A stretch of 64,000 bases of DNA from Melanocharis versteri (lineage: Eukaryota; Chordata; Aves; Passeriformes; Melanocharitidae): assembly GCA_013397845.1 (NCBI GenBank), contig VZTG01010311.1, positions 391,571 through 455,570 of the forward strand. The letters are read 5' to 3'. This document shows positions 38,001 through 50,893 of the stretch, piece by piece (the stretch's first letter is position 1; every line of letters begins with the position of its first letter). The translations under genes and the position numbers were made by a program. The notes under the pieces were generated by a model that made no database searches, was not told the DNA's origin, and saw only the letters and a program-made list of their open reading frames with translations.

Positions 38001-41000
38001 ATGCAAAAGTACGTGGAAAAAAACTCTATGTCTTCAACACTGCAAGACCATTGTGGTCAAATGTTCCAGTCCAAATCATTGGGAAGTGTCATTGGGATGC
38101 TGCCAAAGCTGTGCTGTCAAAGCACAACTGTACACAACAGTACACACAAGTCCTTGCAGCTTGTGCAAGTCCAGTGCTTGGCCTTGATTGACACTGATGT
38201 GTGAAACAGGCAGAGCCCAGAGCTGTCCAACGACCTGCAACACTGCTGCTCTCAAACAGAAATTAAAAAAAATAGGTTTTCAATCACACCCATGGAGCTG
38301 AATTTAGCCAGGAGATCTGTAGAAAACTGTACTTACCTACTACCTTGTTTTAGGCCTGTAGTCAGTGTATCCTGCCATGGAAAAATCCAGAGAAGGAGTC
38401 ATGGCACATCACTTTTCACCTCCTTTCAAAGGCTGTTTCCTATATTGCTTAAGCATCACTTAATTTTACTGTAACACATTTAACGTATGAAAGCACATTT
38501 AATGTATGGTAAAATCATTTTACAAGACCCATCGAAAATCAGCCGTGATTTTTTTTTTTTTTAAAGCTTCTCAGTTACCTGAAGGAGTCTTTTTTCCTGT
38601 GATCACTAACTATTGATTTGAACCAGTAATGATAGGTTGTCTGCTCAGTGTATCCTGGTGTGGGGGCTTTTTGCTGTGTACTCAGAAATTTTAAAACTGT
38701 TTCATAGACTGTTTCATCTAAGTAGCTCTTCTTAACCTGGCTCTTTTAAGCAAATGAAGAGTAACTGCAACCACCTAATCTAACCTCACACCTACCAGCA
38801 GCCAACACTTCCAAAGATGAGCTCCCAACTCCTGTTAAGTCATTGAATTCAAAAATAATAATGATTGTTGTGCTGCTTCAGAAACTGAGCCTCTGGGTCT
38901 TAATAAGATGGTAATGTAATGAATGTTACTTCCCACATAATTTTGAGAAATAGGTATGGCCAAAACAGCTTCACTTCACTTTTATGTGAATATAGTTTAT
39001 CTGGCAGGTGCACAAGTGATAATGCAGTAGAATTCTGTAATGCATTCTACAACACAGCTTAGGGTTAAGAAACTTAAGCAACAAAAAGTTAGTGTGCTGT
39101 GTACCGTATGGGTTAAACACTAGTTAAATGGCATATTAAAAAATAATAGATCTGTATGTCAAAATTATTTTTAGCCTTTAATAACTCATCAATTAGGTGA
39201 TTTGTGGAGAGTCTATGAAGGAAAAAAAGTAATCAGACTATAATTTAAAGCATTTGTCAGCTATGGTTGAAAAAACAAAACCATTGTCAGTTAAAAAAAG
39301 GGGACTTTGCCATCCCCAGATAGCATCAAAGAGGAGTGTTTGACTAGAAGGAAGTCAGGCAGATGCAGAAAACCAAAAAAACTGATCAACTTAATGTGCA
39401 TATATACATATGTGTAGGTTTATGAGTGTCAATGTGGCCAGATATTGGAATATCTCTCATAGCAGCTGACAGAAGGCTTTCATGGGAAAGCAGTGACACT
39501 TCAAAAGACTTAAAATACTGGTGGATGATGTTCTGGAGATCTGTGTCCACTCTGGTGCTCCAGCCTAAATGGTTAATGTGATCCCTGCATGTATTAATTC
39601 TGCTGTTACTGGTGACCAAGGGATTGACATTTCTCATAAGCTGGTGGACTAAAGGACTCAGAGAATTCAAACAAGGCTTATTAAAGGGTTGAACAAAGCC
39701 TTAGAAGGAAAAACCTGAGGATCTCAGTCCAACAAGAAGAACATAAATGGGTAAATAGATCACATTCCACAGGGAAGAGACACGTAAGAGTGGACTTTCC
39801 ACTCTAGCAGAAAATGTGAAGCTGAAAGTGTGAAAGCTGAAGATGGAAAAAATTAGATTGAAGTTTGAGGATATTACAAGAGTGAACAATTGAGTGTTTT
39901 GATTGGAATATATGAGCAGATGTTCATCCTCGGCAAATAATTGTAAATAATACACAAGACTTTAGACAGCTATGTATTCTAAGCAACTGGTAAGTGTTCT
40001 TAAGTAGTTCCAAATAATTATTCACATTTTTCTCTTTAGTTTCTATTTACCAGTTGACTAAGCCTATGATTATCTGTATACCTGTGAAACTAGTTCCTGG
40101 TATGCACCAGAGAATGTGTTATTGGTTTCCACCGAAGCATAATCAAATCATGAAGGCTCACAATAATCATCATTAATTTTTAGGCTTGAATCAGTTCTTC
40201 AGTATCTTTAAAAAAACCCAAGACACAACAGAAGACTACCCTAGAATTTATTCACTTGCAATGTTATATTTTAAAGTTAAGAAAACAGTCGCTAATAATT
40301 TAGAAAAATTATTTTGCTCTTAATATTAAAAGAGAAAACAACTCCAGTATGTTTACACTTGCAGGTCCTATGTATTTTTAATTTTAAGTCATAGTTTCTA
40401 GACATGCTTGACCATTTGTCTCGTTCTATCTGTTCTGCTTTGGCTTTCTTTGGCTGACATCAGACTACCTCATCTTCTCTTTTAATAGTTAGAAGACTAC
40501 TCTCAAGGCCGGAAAGATCATTTACATCCATCTTGTCCTGGATTCAGAAAAGAAGGTAACAATACATTGCCCTTCTGATTCGTTTCACCCTTATTAAATG
40601 GATTTAAACCTAGTGATTTTAACACTCCAAGGAAATCTTCCCTTTAGATTTCAGAAATGTAAGCTAAATTTTCATGCATACAGCAGCATTTCTAGCCGTT
40701 ACCAATGGTTCTGAAGTTGGTATGTAAGCAAATAAGAATTTTCTCTCCAAGATTTTATTTTATAGATATTATTGCACTGATGTTAATTTTCTGCTGAATT
40801 AATGGTTTTTATCTGCTCCCTTTTTCTGTACATGGACTTTTTTTTGATAAAAAATAGATGAGAAAATTAGCAAGATGGAACCAATCGAATTTATTTTTAC
40901 ATTGTTTTTTGTTGACATGTATTTGTCTACTTTGTTCATTATTTTCCTCTGCTTCAGCATTTTAGAAACATGAAAACTTTTGAGTGTATTATACATTTCA

Positions 41001-42225
41001 CTGTATTACTGTATTTCTTGGTGAAATAATATTTACACATACTTTTGCTTGAGATACATTCAGTGGAACTTCATGCCATTTTTAAATCTTTTTTGTTAAT
41101 TTCTTAAATAGTTTAGAAAAAAATCAGTTAATTTAATGCAAAGTTATTTTTTATAAGCAGTTCTCACATTCTTAACCAAAACTGACAAAATCCTGAAATT
41201 AAGTGTTAAAATGAAAAGCCAAAAAATGCCGTTTTAAAAGATCAAGATCAAAATGTGAGCTTCTCAAAACAATCTTTATTAAAAAGTCATTTCAAGAAAT
41301 AGTGACATTTCAATGACCTCAACACTGCACTTTTTAGTGAACTAACTATTCATTTCATTATTCATCTTTGTTTCCTGAGCCTATCCAGATAGATTGCTCA
41401 TTCCTCTTGCATGGAAAAGAAATGACTTACTCATTTTTCCTGGCTGATGCTGCAATACATCTTTTCCTAAAAAAGGTTGTAGGACTGACAGGAGCAAAAA
41501 AGGGAAAGATTAAATGTCGTGAAGCCATACATTAATGCTTGGGATACATGAGAAGAAAAATTAATGTTTCCCTCTTCCCTGTGGGTCTTAAAGTGGTTAG
41601 TATTAAACAAAGTTGCTCATAACGGTAATAACTTTTTTCTCCTGTTATAAATTATTTCTGTTTTGAGGGGAAACACACAAGGCACAGAACCTTGCTGTTT
41701 CACAACACATGGTCTTGCATAGAGCATGTTTTCACTAGGTCAGCTCAGAGAAACTGGTGAGACTAGGAAACTATCCTACAGAATTGGTATTCCTTTTTTT
41801 CCCCCCCTCAACCTAGTAGTCACTGGTGTTCCTTTCCACACTTAACAGTGATGTGAATTTAGTGGCTCTGTTTCTCAGAAAATACTGTGTTCCACGTATT
41901 TTATATCCAGATATAGTCTGAAGACCTTAATGTCACTTGGTCACTTGGATAACTGCAATCCTTAAAGAAATTATAACTTTGTGGATACCAAGAATATGAT
42001 GGAGTATATGCACACAATTCTGGTTGTGTCCCACTGTCTAGTTTGAGGGAACTCTCAGAGTGGTCCAACATAAATGATAGAATGGTTGATTAGTAGAAGA
42101 GACAAAGGAAACTGGTCATGGGAAAAGGAACCATTTCACAGAGAAAAAGTATAATAAAAGACAAAAATAACTACAGAGACAAAAATAGTAAGAATTTTTT
42201 TGAGTCTCATACTCCTAATACTGTT
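26037..42225. other. Long unannotated AT-rich stretch
   Basis: Sixteen kilobases in which I recognise no gene, RNA or transposon family. It holds homopolymers (T16 at 27731-27746, A14 at 35719-35732, T14 at 38549-38562), an imperfect 17-bp direct repeat (31260-31276 and 31292-31308) and a 25-bp tandem duplication at 37194-37244. Open frames reach 95 codons (33550-33837) without any known domain. Old, highly diverged repeats may be present below what I can see by eye. Confidence 0.5.
37194..37244. repeat. Imperfect 25-bp tandem duplication
   Basis: Two adjacent units, 37194-37218 and 37219-37244, both starting ATATCTAGCAG and both ending AAGTGCTGTA, with differences in the middle. Confidence 0.8.
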
Positions 42226-42273
42226 ATTGACATTAAAATTAACATTAAAATTAACATTAAAATTAATATTGAT
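42226..42273. repeat. 12-bp tandem array
   Basis: Four units of ATTAACATTAAA (42226-42237, 42238-42249, 42250-42261, 42262-42273). The middle two are identical; the first has one change and the last several. It lies about 95 bp outside the large solo LTR. Confidence 0.9.
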
Positions 42274-42371
42274 GGGGAAAATTTACTACTATATATATTA
42301 TGATTACATTCCCTCTCAGAAATCCCAATGCAAAATATCTGCTGCAATACAGAACAATGTGGAAGAGACAG

Positions 42372-43478
42372 AGGTTGACCTTGGCTGGCTGCTGAGTGCC
42401 CACCAACCTTCTCCATCTCTCCTTTTCCTCAAGAGGACAGGGGGAGAAAATACAATCAAAGGTTCATGGGGACAACATAAGTATAGGGAGATCACTCAAA
42501 AGTTACAGTCATAGACAAAAAAGACTTGAATTAGGAAAGTTAATGGAATTTATTGCCAGTAAACTAGAGTAAGATAATGAGAGAAAAAGATCAAATTTCA
42601 AAACACCTTTCCCCCACACTCCCATCTTCCCAAGCTCAACTTCCTTTACTCCTGACTGTTCTACCTCTTACCATAAGCTATGCAAGGAGATGGGGATGGG
42701 GCCCATAGCCAGTTCATAGCACTTTGTCTCTGCTGCTGCTTCCACCTCACACTCTTCCCCTGCTCCAGTGTAGGATCCTTCCCACAGGAGACAGTCCTCC
42801 ACGAATTTCTCCAGTGTGATTCCTTCCCACAGGCTGCATTTCTTCACAGACTGCTTCAGCATGGGGACTCCCATGGGGTGCAATCCCTCCTCAGGAAAAA
42901 ACTTCTCCAGCATGGGATCCCAGAACCTGCCAGAAAACCTGCTCCAGAATGTACTCCTCTCTGCTTGGGTCCACCTGTCCTGACAGGAGCCTGCTCCAGC
43001 ATGAGCTTCCCACAGGGTCACAGCTTTCTGCAGGGTACATCCACCTGCTGCAGTGTGGAGTCCTCCAGAGACTGCGAGTGGATCTGTGCTCCCTCATGGG
43101 CTGCAGGGGCACAGCTGCCTCGCCATGGTCTGCACCACAGGCTGCAGGAAAATCTCTGCTCCACTGTCTGGAGCACCTCCTCCCTCTCCTTCTGCACTGA
43201 CATTGGTGTCTGCAGGGCTGTTTCTCTCACGCATTCTCACTCCTCTCTCCCACCTGCTGCTGTGCAGTATTTTTTTCCCTTTCTTAAATCTACTATCCCA
43301 GTGTCGCTCCCACCATCGCCAATGGGCTCAGCCTTGGCCAGCGGTGGGTCTGTCCTGGAGCCAGCTGGCATTGGCTCTGCTGGACACAGGGGCAGCTTCT
43401 GGTGGCTTCTCACAGAAGGTACCCCTACTGATCCCCTGCCGCCAGAACCTGTCCACACAAACCCAATACTACTATGCA
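42372..43478 (-). mobile_element. Large solo LTR of an avian endogenous retrovirus (about 1.1 kb)
   Basis: The whole segment follows, block for block, a long LTR I recall from bird genomes. On the plus strand it opens GGTTGACCTTGGCTGG, passes GGGAGATCACTCAAAAGTTA, CACCTTTCCCCCACACTCCC and CACACTCTTCCCCTGCTCCA, and ends CCAATGGGCTCAGCCTTGGC, GGCATTGGCTCTGCTGGACA and CACACAAACCCAATAC. Sense is inferred to be minus: there AATAAA falls at 42549-42554 about 180 bp before the end, and a TATA-like TTTAAGAAAGGG near 43278-43288 lies about 190 bp from the start. No gag, pol or env sequence flanks it. GACAG at 42367-42371 and 43479-43483 may be the target duplication, though the outermost bases are eroded. 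Confidence 0.8.
42761..43086 (-). repeat. Degenerate minisatellite inside the LTR
   Basis: Seven imperfect units of about 37-54 bp, each led on the plus strand by a variant of GCTCCAGYRTGG (near 42761, 42808, 42853, 42904, 42941, 42993 and 43047), often followed by CTTCCCACAGG. The array makes up nearly a third of the LTR and is a family trait rather than a local event. Confidence 0.7.
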
Positions 43479-43483
43479 GACAG

Positions 43484-44984
43484 TTACAGGTTAATATGTA
43501 CAGTTAGATATTCTAATTTTCAACTGAATCATGTATTATATGTCCACAGCCCAGGACATACTATGTTATACAAGGTTGTCTAAAGCATTTCTCAAATGTT
43601 ATTGAAGGTGAAGTGTAACATTCCATCTACAGGGCAAAAAGACATTCATTCCATATCTCACAATAAGATGTTAGTGAAAGATATAATTCCCATAGGTCTG
43701 TGGCTGGGAGAAGGGTTAACACAGGAGCAAATGAAGCATGTGGGAAGAATCACAAGTAGTGTGAGTCAATGCCTGTGTGACACTGTCTGATCATCTGGCC
43801 ACACAGTTCATCAGGAGTTCTGAGGGCACATGGATGCGTAAGAAAAGCTTTCCACTAGCTTAGTCTTTATTAGCTACTCTGAGGCCTTCATTTCATCACC
43901 AATAAACGAGCCATTTGCCTTCCAAAAATGCACTTCAACTGATCAAATACGTATTCTGATTATGAATGAGTTGCATGCAGATATGTTTGCAGATATATCT
44001 ACAAGCATGCAGATATAATAGCTTAGTGGCACTTGGGCAATACTGAATATAAATGATTATTTACATAATTACAGCATCCATGATTGTACTCCCTCATTGC
44101 TGAAGAGAACTTTGGGGATTTTCTTAATAACACATAATTCATTTTCTCTTGACACTGAAAGGCTGGGTATTCAAGTAGCATGTTGTCATTACTGTAGATG
44201 CTATGCAGTTAATGCTGTGGGGGAAAAGCACATTTTGGTTGATGAAAACAAACTTTAACTGTAATTTTCTCCTTTAAGATGGAGGGAGACTTATAATTTC
44301 AAAAGTCATCAAACTCTACCTGATGGAATCATGTGATTGAAAAATCTTTGTTTACTCATTCTCCAAGTCTTCTAAAAAACTAATGCTGAAGCTGAAACAT
44401 TCAACTAATTAAAAATTAACTAGTATTTTTCACAGTTCTGCTCTTGGTTTTTTTTACTCCTTTGCTCTTTCTTCTTTAGCTCATGTTTTGCATCATAATA
44501 TTATATCAACATACTGTAAGTAAACAATACAATTAGTACTATTAGCATTCAAGGTATCTCCAGTCTGGACCCCTTTGTACTGAGTTGAATTTTCTTTAAA
44601 GGATTTAAAACCAGCAAGGAAAAGATGTTCTTTGCCTTTCACAGAGATGGGATATATTATTACAGAGATTAAGATCCAGAGAGAAGGCTTTAGCTCAGTG
44701 GATGGGATGAGCGTAAAATGTTGGACCTTAAATCTAAGATAGTAATTCTTAAAATATCTCTGCTTTGAATGCAGCTTTGTGGCAATGATGTCTACAATCT
44801 GTCCAGCTTCTTGCTCAGGAGCTTATGGTGCCTCCTCACTGTGTTCTTCTGGTTAGCAACAATTAACATATATAGCAAAAATATTACAAATATTAGTGAG
44901 GGTGAAAAAAAACCAAACAAAACAGTACTGAGAATACTGAGAGTATGATCAAGAAACTGTATGTGCCCTCTCACAGGCCAGCAG
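43484..44984. other. Unannotated stretch
   Basis: No gene or repeat recognised, apart from a tRNA-like D-arm at 44686-44714 that lacks the rest of a tRNA. Confidence 0.5.
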
Positions 44985-45120
44985 TACATCTACTGGGCCA
45001 CCGAACCTTCCTCCCAGTTCCTCTTTTTCAGGTTATGTGCTCCTGTCCCCACAACAGCACAGCTCCCACGGGGTGAATGATGCCATCCCATATGGTGCTC
45101 CACGGCCTGGTGCTACGATA
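44985..45120 (-). mobile_element. Possible LTR scrap
   Basis: A small patch richer in GC than its surroundings. Its minus strand contains CCCGTGGGAGCTGTGCTG and GGGGACAGGAGCAC, resembling the GTGGGAGGCTGTGCTGGAGC units of minisatellite-bearing avian LTRs. Short and diverged, so only tentative. Confidence 0.3.
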
Positions 45121-48003
45121 CTCTGTTGGTGTTAGGAATTAAACTTAAAATCAAAACATTCCTGTACTGCCTTTTCTGTCAGATTTTAAAAGATTATGCA
45201 TTGACACTTGCATCCTTGGAAGAGCTTTCGAAACATGGGACCATGGCCCAGACAGAGACATCTGAACTTCACCTTATGGGAGGATTCTTGAAAAACAAAA
45301 TAGCCTCTCCACTGGTTTTGCCTTCGGAAGCATATTTAAGTTGAAGAAATATAGACTTGTACACCTTTACTCAGTGTTGCAAATGTATTATTCTAGGAAG
45401 CCACTAGATTTTGCTAGATATTTTCCAAAAAAACATGGGTTGCTGTGTAAAAATTGAACTTGAACTATTATGTTTAATCATAAAATTAAAATAAAAATAT
45501 GATTATGCTTTCCCCAAAGGCTAGAAATCTATTCTTGTAGAACACATTTTGAGAATTGGCATTAACAAGGGATTCAAAAAAAGAATTTTTTGTAGTAAGA
45601 CCAGTTTCAATATCTTTTTCTCCTCCCATACTAATTTTCCACAGTTTATTAATATTGTCCCTTTGAATTTTATTAAAACTTTTAATATTTTTTCTTGATC
45701 TTTGGATAATATTTTCTATGTTTTGGTATATACACAGAGCAACAATATTCCTTTAGCACTATTTCCATAATAGTTTACATAATAATAGTTTACATAATAA
45801 ATGTATAAATAAAGAGATGCAAAAATCAAAAGATGCTTCATCTTGTTGGTCCTAGAAATATGGAATTTTTAGAACTTTGTATTCAGATTATTAGATAATG
45901 TTTTTATAAATAAAAAAAATCCAGAGTGTTTGGATGATTTATTAAGCTTCATTTTCTTAACTTTCACATACACAAGAATTCGAATCTGTGAGAGATTACA
46001 GAGGTTTAGTACTAAATGTTAATTTATTTTTATTTCTTACTAATTTAATTAATTCTTATTTTGTTAAAATCAGTTTAAAAATGCAAGCTTTTTCTGTTTC
46101 TCTGGTGTAACCAAGATCCAAACTAATCAATCAACTTTCACAACAGAATACACTGATGAAATTTGATGGGGGGTGTGTAGACAGAAGGCATTGGATTTAT
46201 CAAGACCTGTGAATCAGCCCCTGTATTTGATCATGAAGCTCCTGTCTGACAAGCTGTTAGAGAAAAGATAACACAAAATCCTAAATCCATTTAAAATATT
46301 CTTTTGTAATAATTATTTTAATCAATATCTTTGATTATGTTTCTTAATCAATCTTTCATCTTATTTATGGCAGTCAGTCTCAAAGTTTAATAATTTTCTT
46401 AGGTTTACATTTATTTTAGATTTTTTTATATACCATTGCATATCAGATCTTGTTCTGCAAGTGATCCACAGATAAGTGTTACTGGCCTGCTAAATAATTT
46501 TATCATTGCTGTTCTACAAGAATTTAAATTTATTATATGTCTTGCTTTAATAGACAGATGAGAGGAAGAAAATGATAAATTGTCTGACACTTGCATACTA
46601 TTTAAATCTACATGTAACTCAATACATCAGTCTTGAAAATTTTGGCTATTACTATTATGGAAAATGCTAGAAAATCCGAGGGGGAAGGAAGAGTGGAAAA
46701 GCTTACACAGGCCATATGTGTGTTTAGAATGGCAGCTATTTGACCTGACCTTACTGTGTATCGATACAAAGCAAGAATAAAGAACTGTTCTCTCATTAAT
46801 TTGTATTTTTATACCTCAAAACACTTGAAGAGCTGTCAGCAAAACAGTGTAAGACTTCAGCAAGAGCCAGAATTGCCATCACGAGGCATGGAGAGATGAC
46901 AGGTTAATGTCCTTCTACATGTGCATTACCATATGCTTGAGTGAAGTTTTGTAGAGCTTTGTCTTCTTAGAGTGTTATGTTCAAATAATTTAGTTGGATG
47001 AACTTATGCCTGCTCACATTATGTAGCTGACTGACTCATAACTGGTGCGTATGTTAGCTGATTGCAGAATGGGGAAATCATGGCCTAATTTCAATTAAAA
47101 GACAGAGAACATTCTTTGAGAAAATGAATTTTAGTCTCTTTTAAAAATGCATTATGCCTTCTGTCTCATTTGGAATTGAACGGTCATTCTATTACCAGAC
47201 GGCTTTAGCACTGTATCACTGATAAAATGTAAATAAGGAATTCAAGTCTGTGACATTGGTGTTCCTTGGAGGGAATTTTTGATTTTACTCTTTAATAACA
47301 AGTTTATAATTTTGCCTCTTAAATCTAGGTATTTCACCTTATAAAGGCTGGTACTGGTTGAAGGCACTAGAAAGCACTAATTCAAATGCCACAGTGTTAT
47401 TTGAAATCACCAAGACCTTTAGTTACCAATTCTTCACAGAATGTGCAAGTGCAATACTGCACATAGCAGACATCAAACTCCTCTTTTCATTGAATTCAGT
47501 GCTGAAAAGCCAGCTGATCTCAGCAGCAGGAGGTTAGGTATCATCTTTTCCCAGACAATTGGAGTAAACCGCATAGTTGAAAAGTCAGTCTCCCACTCCC
47601 ACATTTAAGAATTTTCTAATTACTTTAGTATGGCAACCAAACAAATTTTGTATGTTAAGGTCTGTCTATCAGTATATATACAATTATTTCTTTAAACTAG
47701 TATGGCTCTGTTTCATCTCTGCTTCTGGCTTCAAGATTTACTGTTTTGATTTAGCTGAAAGCTGTTCTTATTGCACTGCTGTGGAACCTGAAAAGCATGT
47801 CTTGTCACATTACGCTCTCTCGTTTCAGGTTTGTCTCACATTATAGGTTGAACCGATGCACCTCTGTGAACAGGAGAGCATCAGTGCTCTTCCCAAAATC
47901 CAATTTCTCTTCTGAGGGGCTAAAAGGTAGATGCTGTAGGTATTCATAAGGAAAGATCTAATCTGGCTATAGTTTTATTTAGTTGTACCTAAGGGACCAA
48001 AAG
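45121..48003. other. Unannotated AT-rich stretch
   Basis: No gene or transposon recognised. It contains the 15-bp tandem duplication at 45767-45796. Open frames of up to 89 codons (47577-47846) have no family resemblance. Confidence 0.5.
45767..45796. repeat. 15-bp tandem duplication
   Basis: Two perfect adjacent copies of ATAATAGTTTACATA. Confidence 0.9.
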
Positions 48004-48228
48004 ACTGGATATCAGACTAGATATAGAAAGATTTTTTTTTTGCAACAAAGTTGGTGAGACACTGGAACAGGTTATCCAGAGAAACAATGGATACTCCATC
48101 CCTGAAAGCATTCAAGGCCAGATTGGATGGTGTTTTGACCAACCTGATTCAGTCCCTGCACAGGGCAGGGGGGTTGGACTATATAATTTTTGAACATCCC
48201 TTCCAACCCAAACTATTCTATGATTCAT
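48004..48228 (+). repeat. CR1 LINE 3' end
   Basis: Plus-strand CR1: GACTGGATATCAGACTAGAT, GGTGAGACACTGGAACAGGT, ATCCAGAGAAACAATGGAT, CCATCCCTGAAAGCATTCAA, GGCAGGGGGGTTGGACTATA and CCCTTCCAACCCAAACTATT, ending in TCTATGATTC. 5'-truncated. A 72-codon open frame at 48051-48269 reads through it and is incidental. Confidence 0.92.
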
Positions 48229-50744
48229 TTGAAAACTTTGAAGTATTGCTGGGTTTTATTAATACTTAGAGACATATTATGTATTTTAAAACTTGCTGCC
48301 CTCAGATATGACAGTGCTTCAATACCCTATCAAATATTTTGAAAAAGGACTTTGTTGTAGTTCAAAGCGTATTATCTATTAAGTATAAATGCAGTGAACC
48401 AAAAAGAACAAATATTTTCAATTAATTTAATATCACTATGTAGAAGGGCTTAAAAAAATCACATCATACTGAAAAAGTGGGTTTAAATTAAATTATTTCT
48501 GCATTTTTCCACCAGCATTACAATTCCTGTCTTGAAATGTCATTATCATTGATGCCAAGTTATTACAGTTCAGGAGTTATGTTTCTACAGATATCTCTCC
48601 ATTCAGTTTTAATGTTATGAGAATTCCTGGTACTCTCGTAACTCACATCAACATTAGGAAGGTTCAATTAGCTCTACAGAAATCTATTATTGAAGTATAT
48701 TTGGCAAGTGAATAATCTGAAGTTTGGATCTTCACTGGTTGAGTTGTATTTTGGTTTTCCATAAATAATGCAGACTTGAATTCAGCTGTGATCAGCAGTC
48801 ATTGTCTTGCAAGTTTTTATTTCAGATGGCTTAGCATGTCCAACTAAATGAAGATATAAGCAAGGAAACATGGTCCCTTCTTGCACCACTTTCTCTGTAA
48901 AATGCTTCTTAGCTGAATACTCATTCATTTAGCCGAATATTCACACCAATAACTTAAACCTGTTCATTGACTTTCATAAACTCCTTTTCAAAATTGAAAA
49001 AAGAGGTAAGAAATAAACATCAGAATGACCAGGATTATTATGATGAAATCCAACAATGCTGTTGATGCCTGTAAACACATTTTCAGAGTTATTTGAATGT
49101 GTCATACCTGCCATTTGAACACATCAATCCACTGCACAAAGATTGGTCTAAGGGCACTTCAAATTCTTACTTCCCTGTAATATCAGAGGAAACACTTGAG
49201 GAATACTATTGGAAACCATCTGGCAGCAAATAACTAGGAAAAATTAAAAAGCCTATTTTTGGTCCTGAGTCCCCTTTTAGTGTCTGCTCTCTGCTCATGT
49301 TGTTCACCCAGCTGCCAAGTGGAACAAAATGTACTGCTGCTATTCTGGGGTTCCAAACAGCATGTTTAGGAGGACAGTAAACATAATTCAAGATTCTGCA
49401 GCTGAAGGTTTTTGAAAATTTTAAGGCACATAACAATTTAACCTTGTAATAATCTCTCACAGTTTGGTAAAAAAATATAAAAAAAATTATTGGGTGAGAC
49501 AAAATATTCCTGTTTCTGAATAGAGTTCTGAAGAGTTTAAAATAATTTCAAGATTGGAAATGAAAGGTTTATATCAGGAAGTCCAAAAGAAAAGACCTAG
49601 AGGACCCATTACAGCTTTAGAGATGATTTAAAGGAGCAATGAGGCTTGTTACAGAATTCGCATCAGTTATTTTACAAGACATCAGGCTTACAGTGTAAGA
49701 AATTTAGGAAAAGTGTGTTTTAGGGAAAGAGGTATCTCAGAAGCAGCCAGTGTACATTGTTTTGGAATACTGCAAGTCTGGAAATACACAGCCATCTTTT
49801 AGATAATGCTTGTATTTTGAGGTATACATCTGTGCAAGACCCAAACTTCTCTTTTTCGCCATCCAGCTCTTGTACTAATCATCCTGAGAAATACCAGACT
49901 TCAGTAAAACTCAGTCCTTCTACTTACATTGCAAAATTCTCAATGAAGAGAAGCAGATGAGTGTTGATTTTGCTGAACATTTCTGAGTTCCAAGCTAATT
50001 ATATTAGTACTATGTCTATGTTAGTAAACAGAGTGGGCTGGGATCATTCTGAAGGCAAGTAGCCCAAGACAGAGGCTTACATGATTAAAGTCTCTCCTGT
50101 CCTCTGAGTAAGATGGCCTTGTACTTACTGGCCATCAGGAGCAGACCTTGGCTAGTGCTATCCAAAGTGGTCCCTTGGCTTTGTCTGTGTAATGTGAGGT
50201 GGCCAAAGCCATACCAACGTTGAAACAACAGTATTGCTGTAGATAAACACAGTGCTTGGTCTGGTTTAGTTTTCAAAGTGTGGGCTGTGAGTTCACCTGA
50301 CTCCAAGACAATGGGAGAGCTCACAAAAGGGAAAAGACCAACCGTGCAACAGCTGGCAAGAAGCCTGCCAATATCTGTCTGTAACACTTGTCTAAACTAA
50401 CTACACTGCTTTCAGACACAAGTGCTATTTCTGTACAAGTCAAATCAAAAGGGCTAGGGAACATTCCCATGTACAGGAACTTGATCAATCACCTAGTGAA
50501 ATCATTCACATGGTCCCTGAAAGGCTGTTTTTTGACCTAGTCCAGACCCTTCCACAGAATCACAGAACAATTCTCAGGCACAGCACAGAGCCTGCAATGG
50601 GTAAGGCATCATTCTCAAGCAGGAAGGTTAAGATAATTTTAGGTGGGTATGGAGTGTTCTGTTCCAGTTGACCTCAACACCCAAGAGCAAACCTGCAAAT
50701 GACTAACTAGTTTAGATAGGACCAGGTTGTCACTAGAAATAATA
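48229..50744. other. Unannotated stretch
   Basis: No gene or clear repeat. CACAGAATCACAGAACAATT at 50555-50574 recalls a CR1 tail, but the following bases do not match. Confidence 0.5.
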
Positions 50745-50893
50745 TTCATAGAATTTTAGAATGGCTTAAACTATAAAGGACTGCTATAGACCAGCTAATC
50801 TAGTTTTGCTCAGAGTAGATCCAGTGCATCAGGTTCCTCATGGACTTATTTAATCGGGTTTTTAATATCTCCAGAGAAATATACCTATACTGT
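50745..50893 (-). repeat. CR1 LINE 3' end, antisense, diverged
   Basis: The plus strand shows TTCATAGAATTTTAGAATGG, GACCAGCTAATCTAG, GCTCAGAGTAGATCCAGTGC and GGGTTTTTAATATCTCCAGA, the order of the reverse complement of a CR1 subfamily 3' end. Divergence is clearly greater than in the copies at 48.0 and 57.9 kb. Confidence 0.7.

Noticed and set aside
42680..43507. 275-codon plus-strand open frame, the longest in the window
   Set aside because: Lies almost entirely inside the solo LTR, antisense to its inferred transcription, and is kept open by the internal minisatellite. No protein domain recognised.
43053..43583. 176-codon plus-strand open frame
   Set aside because: Same LTR in another frame, running out into unique sequence; no domain.
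44792..44989. 65-codon minus-strand frame with a hydrophobic middle
   Set aside because: Short, AT-rich and without conserved motifs; probably chance.
50555..50575. CACAGAATCACAGAAC, recalling a CR1 tail
   Set aside because: The adjacent sequence does not follow any CR1 3' end and the motif alone is too simple.
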